A stretch of 64,000 nt of DNA, from NCBI GenBank assembly GCA_963666765.1, contig OY762933.1, positions 2,728,001 through 2,792,000 of the forward strand, given 5' to 3'. A program made the translations under genes and the position numbers. This DNA comes from Foliamicus sp963666765. Lineage in GTDB: Bacteria > Pseudomonadota > Gammaproteobacteria > Steroidobacterales > Foliamicaceae. Below are positions 45,069 through 54,197 of the stretch, one piece after another. Within the stretch, counting starts at the first letter, position 1. Every line of letters begins with the position of its first letter. A model generated the notes under the pieces. It searched no databases and was not told the DNA's origin. It saw only the letters and a program-made list of their open reading frames with translations.

Positions 45069-47188
45069 GCCATCGCCCGCTTGCGCTGGCTGCGTCTTTG
45101 CAGGAAGCCGATCAATACGCGCCGCAGCCCTTGCATGAACCGCTCGATCGCGCCGGGGTTGTCCACCAGTTCCGCATGGTAGAACGACGGACAGAGCACC
45201 GCCGCGTGCGCGACCTCGCCGCATACGCCGCAGCCCACGCAGTCGTAATCCACGGCCGCCACCGGCGCTCGCCGCAGCGGATCGGGATTCGGCTTCACGG
45301 TCAGGGACGGGCAGCCCGAAAGGCGGATGCAGGAGTGATCGCCTGTGCAGGTGTCGGCGTCCACGCCGTAGTGCTTGCGCGCCACCCGCTTGCCGGTCTT
45401 GCGCAGGCGGTTGAGCAGCGGCCGCGTGCGCCGCTCGCGATTGAGCTGGCACTCGCCCTGCGCCACGATCACCTTGGGCCCCTTTTCCCGCGTGCTCATG
45501 GCTTCGCGCAGGATCTTGAGCGTGTCCTTCATGTCGTAGGTATTGAGACTGCGCACCCAGCGCACGCCTACGCCGCGCACGGCGTCGGCGATCGAAAGGC
45601 GGGCGGTGCGGCGCGGTGCGTCGGCCTCCGACGAGGGGATCCACTGGCCGCCGGTGGCGGCGGCGTAGCCGTTGTCCACGATGATGGTCACGCCGTCGTG
45701 CTCGTTGAACACCGCGTTGCTGATGCCGCTGGTCAGGCCGTTGTGCCAGAAGCCCCCGTCGCCCATGATCGACAAGGGACGCTTGCTGCCTCGCGTATGC
45801 AGTGCGGATGCCGCCGCGCTGCCCAGTCCGTAGCCCAGGATGCTGGCGCCCAGGTTAAAGGGTTCGAGACTGGCGAAGGAATGGCAGCCGATGTCGGCGC
45901 TCACATGCATCGGTCCGACTTCCTTTTGCAGCAGCTTGAGCGAGGAGAACAGGGGACGTTCGGGGCAGCCGGTGCAAAGGCCCGACGGCCTTTCCGGCAC
46001 CGCCGAAGCAAGTTGCGCGGCGGGAAGCAGGGGCTGCTCGGTCACCGGATTCAGCAGCCGGGGGCCGAACTCTTCCAGAAAGGCCCGAATGCCTTCCTTG
46101 AGCACAGGTCCGGTGTATTCGCCCGCCATGGGGAAGGGGCCCTTGCCGAGGACCTTCGTCTGCAGGTCGTCGCGGCGAAGGAACTGGTTGGCGGCCTGCT
46201 CGATATGCTCGGGCTGGCCCTCTTCCACGATCAGCAGAGCGCGCTTGCCGGCGGCGAATCGTACGAATTCCTCCTCGACAAGAGGGTAGGTGGCATTGAG
46301 CACGTACAGCGGCAGGCGCGAGGCGCCGAAGCCGTCGGCCAGACCCAGCAGTTCCAGCGCCCGCAGCACTCCGTTGTAGAGCCCGCCCTGGAGCACGATC
46401 CCGAGCTCGCTTTCCGGCCCGTCGATGAATTCGTTGAGCTTGCGCTCCTTTATGAAACGCACTGCCGCGGGCCAGCGCTGTTCGGTCTTCTCGCGTTCCT
46501 GCTCGTAGGTATACGGCGGCAGGATGATGCGCGAAGGGTCGCGCTGCGGGGCGGCCAGCGCGTCCGCGGCGGTGAACGGCGGCCGGCGATTGTCGCTGGC
46601 GATAAAGCTGCCGTACAGGTGGCAGGCGCGGATGCGCAGCATCAGCATGACCGGCGTATTGCTGGCTTCGGACAGCTCGAAGCCCTGCTGCACCGCAGTC
46701 ACGATGCTGTCCAGCCGCGGCCTGGGATCGAGCAGCCAGATCTGCGATTTCATGGCGAAGGCGTGGGTGCGCTCCTGCATGATGCTGGCGCCTTCGCCGT
46801 AGTCCTCGCCGAGGATGATGAGCGCGCCGCCCTTGACCCCGGAGGAGGCGAGGTTCCCCAGCGCGTCACTGGCGACGTTCGTACCCACCGTCGATTTCCA
46901 GGTGACCGCGCCGCGCAAGGGATAGTTGATGGAAGCCGCAAGGGTCGCGGCCGCCGTGGCTTCGCTGGCGCTGGACTCGAAGCGCACGCCCAATTCATCG
47001 AGTATTTCTCCCGCGTCCGCGAGCACGTCCATCAGGTGCGAGACGGGCGCGCCCTGGTAGCCCGCCACGTAGGCCACGCCGGATTGCAACAGCGCCTTGG
47101 TGACTGCGAGTATGCCCTCGCCGCGGAATTCCTCGCCCGCGGTCAGGCGCAGCAGTTCAACTTCCCTGGCGAATGATCGTTCAGCCAC
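45062..47188 (-). CDS. iorA: Indolepyruvate ferredoxin oxidoreductase alpha subunit
   Basis: A 708-aa thiamine-diphosphate enzyme beginning at GTG (MAERSFAREVELL). VAGYQGAPVSHLMD is the substrate and TPP-binding start; MGDGGFWHNGLTSG and DNGYAAATGGQ form the TPP motif. C-terminal cysteines CTGDHSC and YDCVGCGVCGEVA would hold 4Fe-4S clusters. It precedes iorB in the transcript. GGAGCCGGAAG lies before the GTG. Confidence 0.93.
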   Translation of the reverse strand: MAERSFAREVELLRLTAGEEFRGEGILAVTKALLQSGVAYVAGYQGAPVSHLMDVLADAGEILDELGVRFESSASEATAAATLAASINYPLRGAVTWKSTVGTNVASDALGNLASSGVKGGALIILGEDYGEGASIMQERTHAFAMKSQIWLLDPRPRLDSIVTAVQQGFELSEASNTPVMLMLRIRACHLYGSFIASDNRRPPFTAADALAAPQRDPSRIILPPYTYEQEREKTEQRWPAAVRFIKERKLNEFIDGPESELGIVLQGGLYNGVLRALELLGLADGFGASRLPLYVLNATYPLVEEEFVRFAAGKRALLIVEEGQPEHIEQAANQFLRRDDLQTKVLGKGPFPMAGEYTGPVLKEGIRAFLEEFGPRLLNPVTEQPLLPAAQLASAVPERPSGLCTGCPERPLFSSLKLLQKEVGPMHVSADIGCHSFASLEPFNLGASILGYGLGSAAASALHTRGSKRPLSIMGDGGFWHNGLTSGISNAVFNEHDGVTIIVDNGYAAATGGQWIPSSEADAPRRTARLSIADAVRGVGVRWVRSLNTYDMKDTLKILREAMSTREKGPKVIVAQGECQLNRERRTRPLLNRLRKTGKRVARKHYGVDADTCTGDHSCIRLSGCPSLTVKPNPDPLRRAPVAAVDYDCVGCGVCGEVAHAAVLCPSFYHAELVDNPGAIERFMQGLRRVLIGFLQRRSQRKRAMAW

Positions 47189-47254
47189 CTTCCGGCTCCA
47201 CCTCGGGTCAGGACGGCGCCAAGTGTACTATCCGGCGCCCTGGCCGCAGGCGGT

Positions 47255-50047
47255 TCAGGAGTCCAGGTTTTTCAGCCTTTCGAGTTGTTCGTGCAGGTTC
47301 TCAAGGTCGCGATTCAGCTCTTCGCGGCGGTCGCGCACGCCCTTGACGACCTCCGGCGGGGCCTTGGCAATGAATTGCGGATTGGCCAGTTTGCGCCCGG
47401 CCGCCTGCAGGGCCTTTTCGGCCTGGGCCTGGAGTTTGTTGAGGCGGGCGCGTTCGGCCGCGGGGTCGATGACGCCGGCCAGCGGCGTAAGCAGCCGTAG
47501 CTCGCCGTGCAGGGCGGCCGCGGCGGGCGGCGCCTCGGCATCGGCGGCGATCAGCGTGAGTTTCTCGATTCCCGCAATCGGGTAGAGAATCCCCGCGAGC
47601 GACTCCATCCGCTCGCGGTCATCTTTCCCTGCGCCCTGCGCCAGCACCTCCAGGCGGCGGCCGGGCGGCAGGTCCAGTTCACCGCGGATCTGCCGTATCC
47701 CCAGGACAAATCCCTGCAGCCATTCGATCTCGGTTTCCGCCTCGCTGTCCTCGGGAAACTCATCGGAGTCCGGCCAGGGCGCGATCATCACGCTTTCACC
47801 GCTGGTTCGCGCCAGCGGAGCGGTGCGCAGCCACAGCGCCTCGGTGATGAACGGCATGATCGGATGCAACGCCCGCAACACGGCCTCCAGCACGCGAACC
47901 AGGGTATGCCGGGCCGCCGCCGCGGCCTGGGGGTCACCGCCGTTCAGCACGATCTTCGCGAGTTCCAGGTACCAGTCGCAGTACTCGCGCCACACGAAGT
48001 CGTACATGGCGCGGCTGGCCAGGTCCAGGCGATAGCCGTCCAGCCCAGCCGAGGTCGCCTGAAGGGCCTTGCCCAGCCGGGAGATGATCCAGCGGTCGGC
48101 GGGTCCAGGGTGTGTTTCGGGTGAGGGCGGGCCGCCCTCGCTTGCGTTGGAGACCTGCATGAAGACGAAGCGGGCCGCGTTCCAAAGCTTGGTGCAGAAA
48201 TTGCGGTAGCCGGCGGTTCGCTCAAGGTCGTAACGGATGTCCTGGCCGGTGCTGGCCATGGCGGCGAAACTGAACCGCACGGCATCGGCGCCGAATGCCG
48301 GGATGCCTTCGGAGAACTGCCTGCGCGTGGCGCTCTCGATCTGCGGGGCGAGCTGCGGCTGCATCAGGCCCGCTGTCCGTTTGGCCACCAGCGTGTCCAG
48401 GTCCACACCGTCTATCAGGTCCAGCGGGTCGATCACGTTGCCCCTGGACTTGGACATCTTATGGCCGTCGTGGTCACGGATCAGGCCGTGCACGTACACC
48501 TCCCTGAATGGCACGTCTCCCATGAACTTCAGCCCCATCATGATCATCCGCGCGACCCAGAAGAACAGGATGTCGAAGCCGGTAACCAGCACCGTGCCGG
48601 GATAGAAGCGCTTCAGTTCCGGCGTGTCCTCAGGCCAGCCCAGGGTGGAGAACGGCCACAGGGCCGAGGAAAACCAGGTGTCCAGCACGTCGTCGTCCTG
48701 CCGCAGCGGATAGTCGTCCGGCAGCTTGTGCCGGCGCCTCGCCTCGGCTTCGTCGCGGCCGACGAAAATCGCGCCGGCCTCGCCGTACCAGGCGGGTATC
48801 CGGTGCCCCCACCAGAGCTGGCGGCTGATGCACCAGTCCTCGATATTGCGCATCCACTCGAAATAGGTGGCTGCCCAGTTTTCCGGAACGAAGCGCACGC
48901 GTCCGTCCTCGACCGCGGCGATTGCAGGTTCCGCCAGCGTGGCCGCGCGTACGTACCACTGGTCGGTCAGGAAGGGTTCCAGTACGGCCTGGGAGCGGTC
49001 GCCGCGCGGAATCACATGGCGATGGCGGGTCACGCCCGTCAGCGCCCCCTGTTCCCTGAGTTTCTCCACCACGGCCTTGCGGGCATCGAACCGGTCCAGC
49101 CCCGCGAACTCCGCCGGCGCCGCGGCGCTGATCCGGGCACGGGCGGTGAGCACGTTGATCGCAGGCAGGCCGTTGCGCCGGCCGATTTCGTAGTCGGTGA
49201 AGTCGTGCGCGGGGGTGACCTTTACGCAACCGGTGCCGAACTCCGGGTCCACCGCCTCGTCCGCCACGATGGGGATTTCCCGCCCGACCAGCGGCAGGCG
49301 CACCATCCGGCCCACCAGGCTCCGGTAACGATCGTCGGAGGGATGCACCGCCACGCCGGTGTCTCCCAGCATCGTTTCCGGGCGCGTGGTGTCCACCTCC
49401 ACGGCGCCTTCTCCGTCCGTCAGCGGGTAGCGCAGACGCCAGAGGTGGCCGTCTTCCTCGCTGGACACCACTTCCAGGTCGGAAAGGGCGGTCTGCAGCA
49501 CGGGGTCCCAGTTCACCAGTCGCTGTCCACGGTAGATCAGGCCCTCGTCGTGCAATCGCACGAATACCTCCGTGACCGCCCGGCTGCGCGCTTCGTCCAG
49601 CGTGAAGCAGTCGCGCGAGAAGTCCAGAGACGCGCCGAGCCTGCGCAACTGGTCACCGATCCGCCCGCCGGACGACTCCTTCCAGGCCCAGACCCGCCGG
49701 ACGAACTCTTCGCGCCCCAGTTCGCGGCGGCTCAGGCCCTCCGCTTCAAGCTGCCGCTCCACCACCATCTGGGTAGCGATGCCGGCATGGTCCATGCCAG
49801 GCTGCCAGAGTGTGCAGTCGCCGCGCATGCGGTGATAGCGGGTAAGCGCGTCCATCACCGTGTCCTGGAAGGCATGGCCCATGTGCAGGCTCCCGGTGAC
49901 GTTGGGCGGCGGGATGACGATGCAGAAGGGCGGCCCGTCTCCCTTCGGAGCGAACCAGCCCGCCTGCTCCCAGCGGCGGTAGGCCTCGCCCTCCAGTTCA
50001 GCCGGGCGGTAGCGCTCCGCCGGCAGTTGCCCGCCCGGCGGACTCAC
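47255..50047 (-). CDS. valS: Valyl-tRNA synthetase
   Basis: A 930-aa class I synthetase with HIGH motif PPPNVTGSLHMGHAF (around residues 47-61) and KMSKS in DGHKMSKSRGN. The anticodon-binding half and the C-terminal coiled coil (ARLNKLQAQAEKALQAAGRK) are complete. The start is GTG at 50047. Residues NASEGGPPSPETHPG are an extra loop encoded by a palindromic repeat (48119-48146). holC, which sits between pepA and valS in E. coli, is absent. Confidence 0.96.
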   Translation of the reverse strand: MSPPGGQLPAERYRPAELEGEAYRRWEQAGWFAPKGDGPPFCIVIPPPNVTGSLHMGHAFQDTVMDALTRYHRMRGDCTLWQPGMDHAGIATQMVVERQLEAEGLSRRELGREEFVRRVWAWKESSGGRIGDQLRRLGASLDFSRDCFTLDEARSRAVTEVFVRLHDEGLIYRGQRLVNWDPVLQTALSDLEVVSSEEDGHLWRLRYPLTDGEGAVEVDTTRPETMLGDTGVAVHPSDDRYRSLVGRMVRLPLVGREIPIVADEAVDPEFGTGCVKVTPAHDFTDYEIGRRNGLPAINVLTARARISAAAPAEFAGLDRFDARKAVVEKLREQGALTGVTRHRHVIPRGDRSQAVLEPFLTDQWYVRAATLAEPAIAAVEDGRVRFVPENWAATYFEWMRNIEDWCISRQLWWGHRIPAWYGEAGAIFVGRDEAEARRRHKLPDDYPLRQDDDVLDTWFSSALWPFSTLGWPEDTPELKRFYPGTVLVTGFDILFFWVARMIMMGLKFMGDVPFREVYVHGLIRDHDGHKMSKSRGNVIDPLDLIDGVDLDTLVAKRTAGLMQPQLAPQIESATRRQFSEGIPAFGADAVRFSFAAMASTGQDIRYDLERTAGYRNFCTKLWNAARFVFMQVSNASEGGPPSPETHPGPADRWIISRLGKALQATSAGLDGYRLDLASRAMYDFVWREYCDWYLELAKIVLNGGDPQAAAAARHTLVRVLEAVLRALHPIMPFITEALWLRTAPLARTSGESVMIAPWPDSDEFPEDSEAETEIEWLQGFVLGIRQIRGELDLPPGRRLEVLAQGAGKDDRERMESLAGILYPIAGIEKLTLIAADAEAPPAAAALHGELRLLTPLAGVIDPAAERARLNKLQAQAEKALQAAGRKLANPQFIAKAPPEVVKGVRDRREELNRDLENLHEQLERLKNLDS
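48119..48146. repeat. Palindromic repeat inside valS
   Basis: GTGAGGGCGGGCCGCCCTCGC is a hairpin matching the intergenic palindromes. It is in frame and encodes a Gly/Pro/Ser-rich loop (ASEGGPPSPE) before the anticodon-binding domain. Confidence 0.6.
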
Positions 50048-50088
50048 GTTTCGCGTAACCGGGTGTCAGCCCGCATGACTCTGCCCGG

Positions 50089-51573
50089 CTACTGGCCCAG
50101 CAGGAACTCGGTAAGCAGGGGCACGGGCCGTCCCGTGCTGCCCTTGCCGCCTCCCGTCTTCCATGCCGTGCCGGCGATATCCAGGTGTGCCCAGTGCGCG
50201 TCCTTGACGAATCGCGAGAGGAAGCAGGCGGCGGTCGTGGCGCCGGCAAAGCGCGAGCCGATGTTGGCCATGTCGGCGAAATTGCTCTTGAGTTCCGGCA
50301 TGTATTCGGGGCCCATGGGCAGTCGCCAGACCGGGTCGCTAGCCGATTCGCCTGCCGCGCGCAGCTCCTCGGCGAGGTCGTCATTGTTGGAGAACAGGCC
50401 GCTGTAGTGGCGGCCCAGCGCCATCAGGCAGGCGCCCGTAAGGGTGGCGACGTCAACGACCTTGGACGGCTTGTAGCGCAGCGAATAGTAGAGCGCATCC
50501 GCCAGTATCAGCCGGCCTTCGGCATCCGTATTGAGGATCTCGATGGTTTCGCCGGACATCGCCTTGACGATGTCGCCCGGCTTGGTGGCGCGGCCGCTGG
50601 GCATGTTCTCCACTGCCGCCGCCAGGACCACCAGGTTGATCGGAAGCCTGAGTTCGATCGTGGCATGCAGGGCCGCCAGCACCGAGCCGGCCCCGCTCAT
50701 GTCGAACTTCATTTCGTCCATCGCACGGCCGGGTTTCAGGGAAATCCCGCCGGTGTCGAAGGTCACTCCCTTGCCGACCAGCGCAACGGGAGGCGAGTCG
50801 TCCGAAGCACCCTTGTAATGCAGCACGATCAGCCGGGGCTTCAGTTCGCTGCCTTCGCAAACCGACAGCAGCGAATTCATGCCCAGTTCCTTCATTTCCT
50901 CTTCCTGGAGAATTTCGGCGGTTATGCGGGTGCTCCGGCGCGCCAGCTTACGGGCTTCCGACTCCAGGTAAGCCGGTGTGCAGACGTTGGCCGGCAGGTT
51001 GCCCAGTTCGCGCGCATAGTTGCAGGCCCGTCCGATGGCGCGACCCTGCCTGAGGCCCAGTTTCGCCTGCGCAGCTTCCTGATCGCTACCGATCGCGACG
51101 GTGAGCCGGCGGTCCTTCGGCCGTGTGTCTTTCGCCCTCTTGCGGGTCGCCGTGTACCGATAGGTGGCGTAGACCCACTGCTCGGCGAAACTCCGCGCCT
51201 TGCCCTTTGCGTCCGTGCCCGGCACGTTTTCCAGCCCCATCAGGTTGACCACCGTTGCCGCGCTTGACCGCTCGGCCCTCTTTGCGGCGGCCCCCACCGC
51301 CTTGCGCCAGCCGGCGGCATCGAGCTTGTCTTTCGTGCCCAGGCCGGCGAGCAGGAGATGGCGCACGCCCAGGCTGCCGGTATGGGTAAGAAGCAGCGTA
51401 TCGCCGGGCTTGCCCCGAACGTCGCCCGAAGCCATCGCGTCGCTGATCTGCCTGCGCAGGGCCGTGCTCAAGCCGGCGGTGGCCTTTGCGGGGGCGCCGT
51501 CCTGGTAAACGGGCGCTATCGCCAGGTCAGCTTGTAAACTGTTCAACTTCTCCGTGGTGATTTCGAATTGCAT
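50089..51573 (-). CDS. pepA: Leucyl aminopeptidase A
   Basis: A 494-aa M17 aminopeptidase starting at MQFEITTEKLNSLQADLAIA, with AAGAGG upstream; a much longer open frame running through a hairpin repeat was rejected. Metal and catalytic residues: ALVGKGVTFDTGGISLKPG and NTDAEGRLILADAL. PepA releases N-terminal amino acids and can bind DNA. It is divergent from lptF and precedes valS, a conserved arrangement. Confidence 0.95.
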   Translation of the reverse strand: MQFEITTEKLNSLQADLAIAPVYQDGAPAKATAGLSTALRRQISDAMASGDVRGKPGDTLLLTHTGSLGVRHLLLAGLGTKDKLDAAGWRKAVGAAAKRAERSSAATVVNLMGLENVPGTDAKGKARSFAEQWVYATYRYTATRKRAKDTRPKDRRLTVAIGSDQEAAQAKLGLRQGRAIGRACNYARELGNLPANVCTPAYLESEARKLARRSTRITAEILQEEEMKELGMNSLLSVCEGSELKPRLIVLHYKGASDDSPPVALVGKGVTFDTGGISLKPGRAMDEMKFDMSGAGSVLAALHATIELRLPINLVVLAAAVENMPSGRATKPGDIVKAMSGETIEILNTDAEGRLILADALYYSLRYKPSKVVDVATLTGACLMALGRHYSGLFSNNDDLAEELRAAGESASDPVWRLPMGPEYMPELKSNFADMANIGSRFAGATTAACFLSRFVKDAHWAHLDIAGTAWKTGGGKGSTGRPVPLLTEFLLGQ

Positions 51574-51673
51574 GCGGTCGCCTCTTGAAAACACAGCCAA
51601 CGGCGCTGCTTCAGGGATTCGGCGCAGGCCGTAACGGTGGCTCATTCTATTGCCTTTGGGGCCGGCAACCTGC

Positions 51674-51792
51674 GCCTTTCCCCTGCCCGTCCTGTCGGGG
51701 AGCGTTGGAGCCAGGATGGCGGAACCGAGCCAGTGGGCGCCGATGACCCGGCGCCCACAGCGCCTCCCCGGCAGGACGGGCAGGGGAAAGGC
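51674..51792. repeat. Large hairpin with 29-bp stem and conserved loop (copy 2)
   Basis: The arms 51674-51702 and 51764-51792 pair over 29 bases with one G.T wobble. The loop carries TTGGAGCCAGGATGGCGGAA and CCGAGCCAG, the complement of the loop of the hairpin at 32231-32328. It also has an extra internal palindrome (TGGGCGCC/GGCGCCCA). It lies between divergent pepA and lptF and may affect their leaders. Confidence 0.8.
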
Positions 51793-51842
51793 GTCCTTGG
51801 CAGCCACTCAAGGGATGACGCCAGGGTTGCGGCACGGCGCTG

Positions 51843-52943
51843 ATGCGCATCCTGGACCGCTATCTTTTCCGCGAGGGCCTGGTGGCGTTTACCGGCGCGC
51901 TGGCGGTTCTGCTGGTCCTGCTGGGGACTAACCAGTGCGTTCGCATACTGTCGGCGGCAGCCGAGCAAAGCCTGCCCCGCGAGGCCGTGCTGCCGATGAT
52001 CGGCTACACCTGCCTGCAGTACCTGCCGGTGATCATGCCGGCCGCGCTGTTCTTCGGTTTGCTCCTGGCACTTGGGCGCCTGTACCGCGACAGCGAGTTG
52101 CCCGTGATCCGGGCCTGCGGATACGGCGCCCGTTCCCAGCTCAGGCCGGTGCTTGCGCTGGCCTTGCCGGCGGCCGCGCTGGCCTGCTGGATGACCCTGG
52201 ACCTGGCGCCCGCCGCGCGCAGCGCAGTGGATGAACTGGAGCGGGAGGCGGCGTCCATGGGCGATCTGCGCCGGCTGGAGCCGGGTCATTTCGTTTCCAT
52301 GGGCGGCCAGGGAGTGGTGTATTCCGAGGAGGCGGACGAGCAGGGGCAGCTCTACCGGGTGTTCGCCCACAGGCGCGTGGACGGGCGCATGCAGGTCATC
52401 GTGACCGATCGGATGGCCTTGCGGGAAACCGCGGACCCGCTGGTTCGAATGGTGACCTTCTACGACGGTGTGCTGTACGACGGATGGCCGGGCGAGGCGC
52501 AGCTCCGCATCGTGCGTTTTGCCGAGCACGGCATACCGGCGATCTTGCCCGACGCCGAGTCCGGAGCAATGAAAATGGACGCGGCGCCAAGTTCGGACTT
52601 GTGGTCGCAAGGCGATCCGGAATCGTCGCTGGAACTGCAGCGCCGCCTTTCCGCCCCCCTTGTCCTGCTGATACTGGCCGTGATGGCGCTTCCCCTGAGC
52701 CGCCGCCTGCCGCGCCAGAGCCGCTTCGCCTCGCTTCCCTGGGCGTTGCTGGTGTACGTGATCTATACCAACCTGGTCACCGCGGCGCTTTCCTGGGCCA
52801 CGCAGGGAATCACGCCGCAGTGGCTTGGCGTGTGGTGGGTTCACCTGTTGCTGGCCCTGGCGGCCGCCGCGTATTTCGGGATAGGCGATTCGCACCGGCT
52901 CAAACAATTCAGCCGGCGAATCCGCGCCGTGCGCACGGCATGA
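51843..52943 (+). CDS. lptF: LPS export permease LptF
   Basis: A 366-aa inner-membrane permease of the LptB2FG complex that extracts LPS. MRILDRYLFREGLVAFTGALA is the typical start. There are transmembrane helices at both ends and a periplasmic beta-jellyroll in the middle (VYSEEADEQGQLYRVFAHRR). Its stop overlaps the lptG start by 4 bp. Confidence 0.93.
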   Translation: MRILDRYLFREGLVAFTGALAVLLVLLGTNQCVRILSAAAEQSLPREAVLPMIGYTCLQYLPVIMPAALFFGLLLALGRLYRDSELPVIRACGYGARSQLRPVLALALPAAALACWMTLDLAPAARSAVDELEREAASMGDLRRLEPGHFVSMGGQGVVYSEEADEQGQLYRVFAHRRVDGRMQVIVTDRMALRETADPLVRMVTFYDGVLYDGWPGEAQLRIVRFAEHGIPAILPDAESGAMKMDAAPSSDLWSQGDPESSLELQRRLSAPLVLLILAVMALPLSRRLPRQSRFASLPWALLVYVIYTNLVTAALSWATQGITPQWLGVWWVHLLLALAAAAYFGIGDSHRLKQFSRRIRAVRTA

Positions 52944-54031
52944 CGCTCCTCGACCGATACCTGCTGCGCGGCGTGGCGCCGCTGGTGCTCGTTTGCCTTT
53001 GCGCGCTCATGTCGCTGTCGCTGTTCGTGGATTTCGCCCAGCAGTCCCGCATGGCGGGCCAGGGCACGTACACGCTGCTCGACGGCCTGGCCTATGCCGC
53101 GTTGCGCATGCCCCAATTCGCGTTCGACGCCCTGCCCGCGGCCGCGATTATCGGGACGTTTCTTGCGCTGGGCAATTTTTCCGCTCACAACGAACTGACG
53201 GTGGCCAGGGCTTCCGGCGTTTCGGTGCTCAGGCTTTCGGTTCCGGTGTGGGCCGCGGGGGCGCTGTTCCTCCTGCTGGCCGTGTTCCTCGGCGAGTCGC
53301 TGGCCCCACCCATGCATGCCCTGGGCAAACGCATGCGGGCCGCTGCGCTCAACCCGACACCGGCGCTGACTCAGGGCGAAAGCGTGTGGATGCGCGACGG
53401 CGACCTGATTCTGAATCTCCGGCCCGGGGGCGACGGGGAGGGCTACGCGAGCGCGTTCCTGTTCCGTCTGGCGCCGGACGGAATCAGCACTTTCGGGCGG
53501 GCCCGGGCCGCCAGGATCAACGAGGACGGCAAGCTGGAACTCGGAGGCTATGAAGAGACCGTGGTCGGCGAGGAAGGCACGCGGGTGTCCTACAGCGATC
53601 TCAGGGTCACGGAAACCCGCTTGAGCCCCGATATCGTCGAACTCGTCGAGCTGCGCCCCGACCTGATGACAATCGGCAGCCTTTCGCGCTACGCGCGGTA
53701 CCTGGAAGCGAACCAGCTCAGCGGTCAGCGCTTCCGGCTGGAGATGCAGTCGCGGCTGGCGACCATGGCTGCGGTGGCGCTGATGTGCGTGCTTGCATTG
53801 CCCCTGGTCTTTACCAATAGAAGGACGCTGGGAGGCAGCGCCCGCGCCGCACTGGGCCTGGGTATCGCACTGATCTGGTTTCTGGCGAACCGCGGGGTGG
53901 CCGAAGCCGGTCAGCTCTACGGGTTGCCGCCCTGGCTGGCGGGCTGGACACCCACTCTCGTTCTGGGCCTTGCCGTGTTCCTGCTCCTGATACGCGCCGA
54001 CCGGCTGCGCCGGCGGCGGTCCCCGGATTGA
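52940..54031 (+). CDS. lptG: LPS export permease LptG
   Basis: A 363-aa permease paired with LptF. The start MTLLDRYLLRGVAPLVLV matches LptG, overlapping lptF (ATGA). The central periplasmic region contains GGYEETVVGEEGTRVSYSDL and the C-terminal helices end in LIRADRLRRRR. The frame is open further upstream inside lptF but that part is not genic. Confidence 0.93.
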   Translation: MTLLDRYLLRGVAPLVLVCLCALMSLSLFVDFAQQSRMAGQGTYTLLDGLAYAALRMPQFAFDALPAAAIIGTFLALGNFSAHNELTVARASGVSVLRLSVPVWAAGALFLLLAVFLGESLAPPMHALGKRMRAAALNPTPALTQGESVWMRDGDLILNLRPGGDGEGYASAFLFRLAPDGISTFGRARAARINEDGKLELGGYEETVVGEEGTRVSYSDLRVTETRLSPDIVELVELRPDLMTIGSLSRYARYLEANQLSGQRFRLEMQSRLATMAAVALMCVLALPLVFTNRRTLGGSARAALGLGIALIWFLANRGVAEAGQLYGLPPWLAGWTPTLVLGLAVFLLLIRADRLRRRRSPD

Positions 54032-54051
54032 GCGAATGTCGCATGCGGATA

Positions 54052-54126
54052 TGGCGCTCCCTAGGGGAATCGAACCCCTGTTTCCAGATTGAGAGCCTGG
54101 TGTCCTGACCCCTAGACGAAGGGAGC
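54052..54126 (-). tRNA. tRNA-Glu (CTC anticodon)
   Basis: On the minus strand the 75-base gene folds as a cloverleaf. Acceptor GCTCCCT pairs with AGGGAGC, followed by G and an encoded CCA. The anticodon stem CCAGG/TCTGG flanks loop CTCTCAA, giving anticodon CTC. The T-arm contains GGTTCGAATCC. It lies opposite the lptG and pcnB genes. Confidence 0.95.
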
Positions 54127-54197
54127 GTATTGTGCGCTCAAGGCGCGGCGCGTTCGCCGTGCGATATTATAGGCAGCCGAAGCAGGGCGTGCTTCAC

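Noticed and set aside
45098..47176. 692-codon plus-strand frame opposite iorA
   Set aside because: Antisense shadow; iorA has TPP and Fe-S motifs in the other strand.
48461..50407. 648-codon plus-strand frame opposite valS
   Set aside because: Antisense shadow of a complete valyl-tRNA synthetase.
50089..51807. Extended pepA frame starting at 51807
   Set aside because: The extra 78 codons cross the hairpin repeat and the divergent promoter; MQFEITTEKL at 51573 is the normal start.
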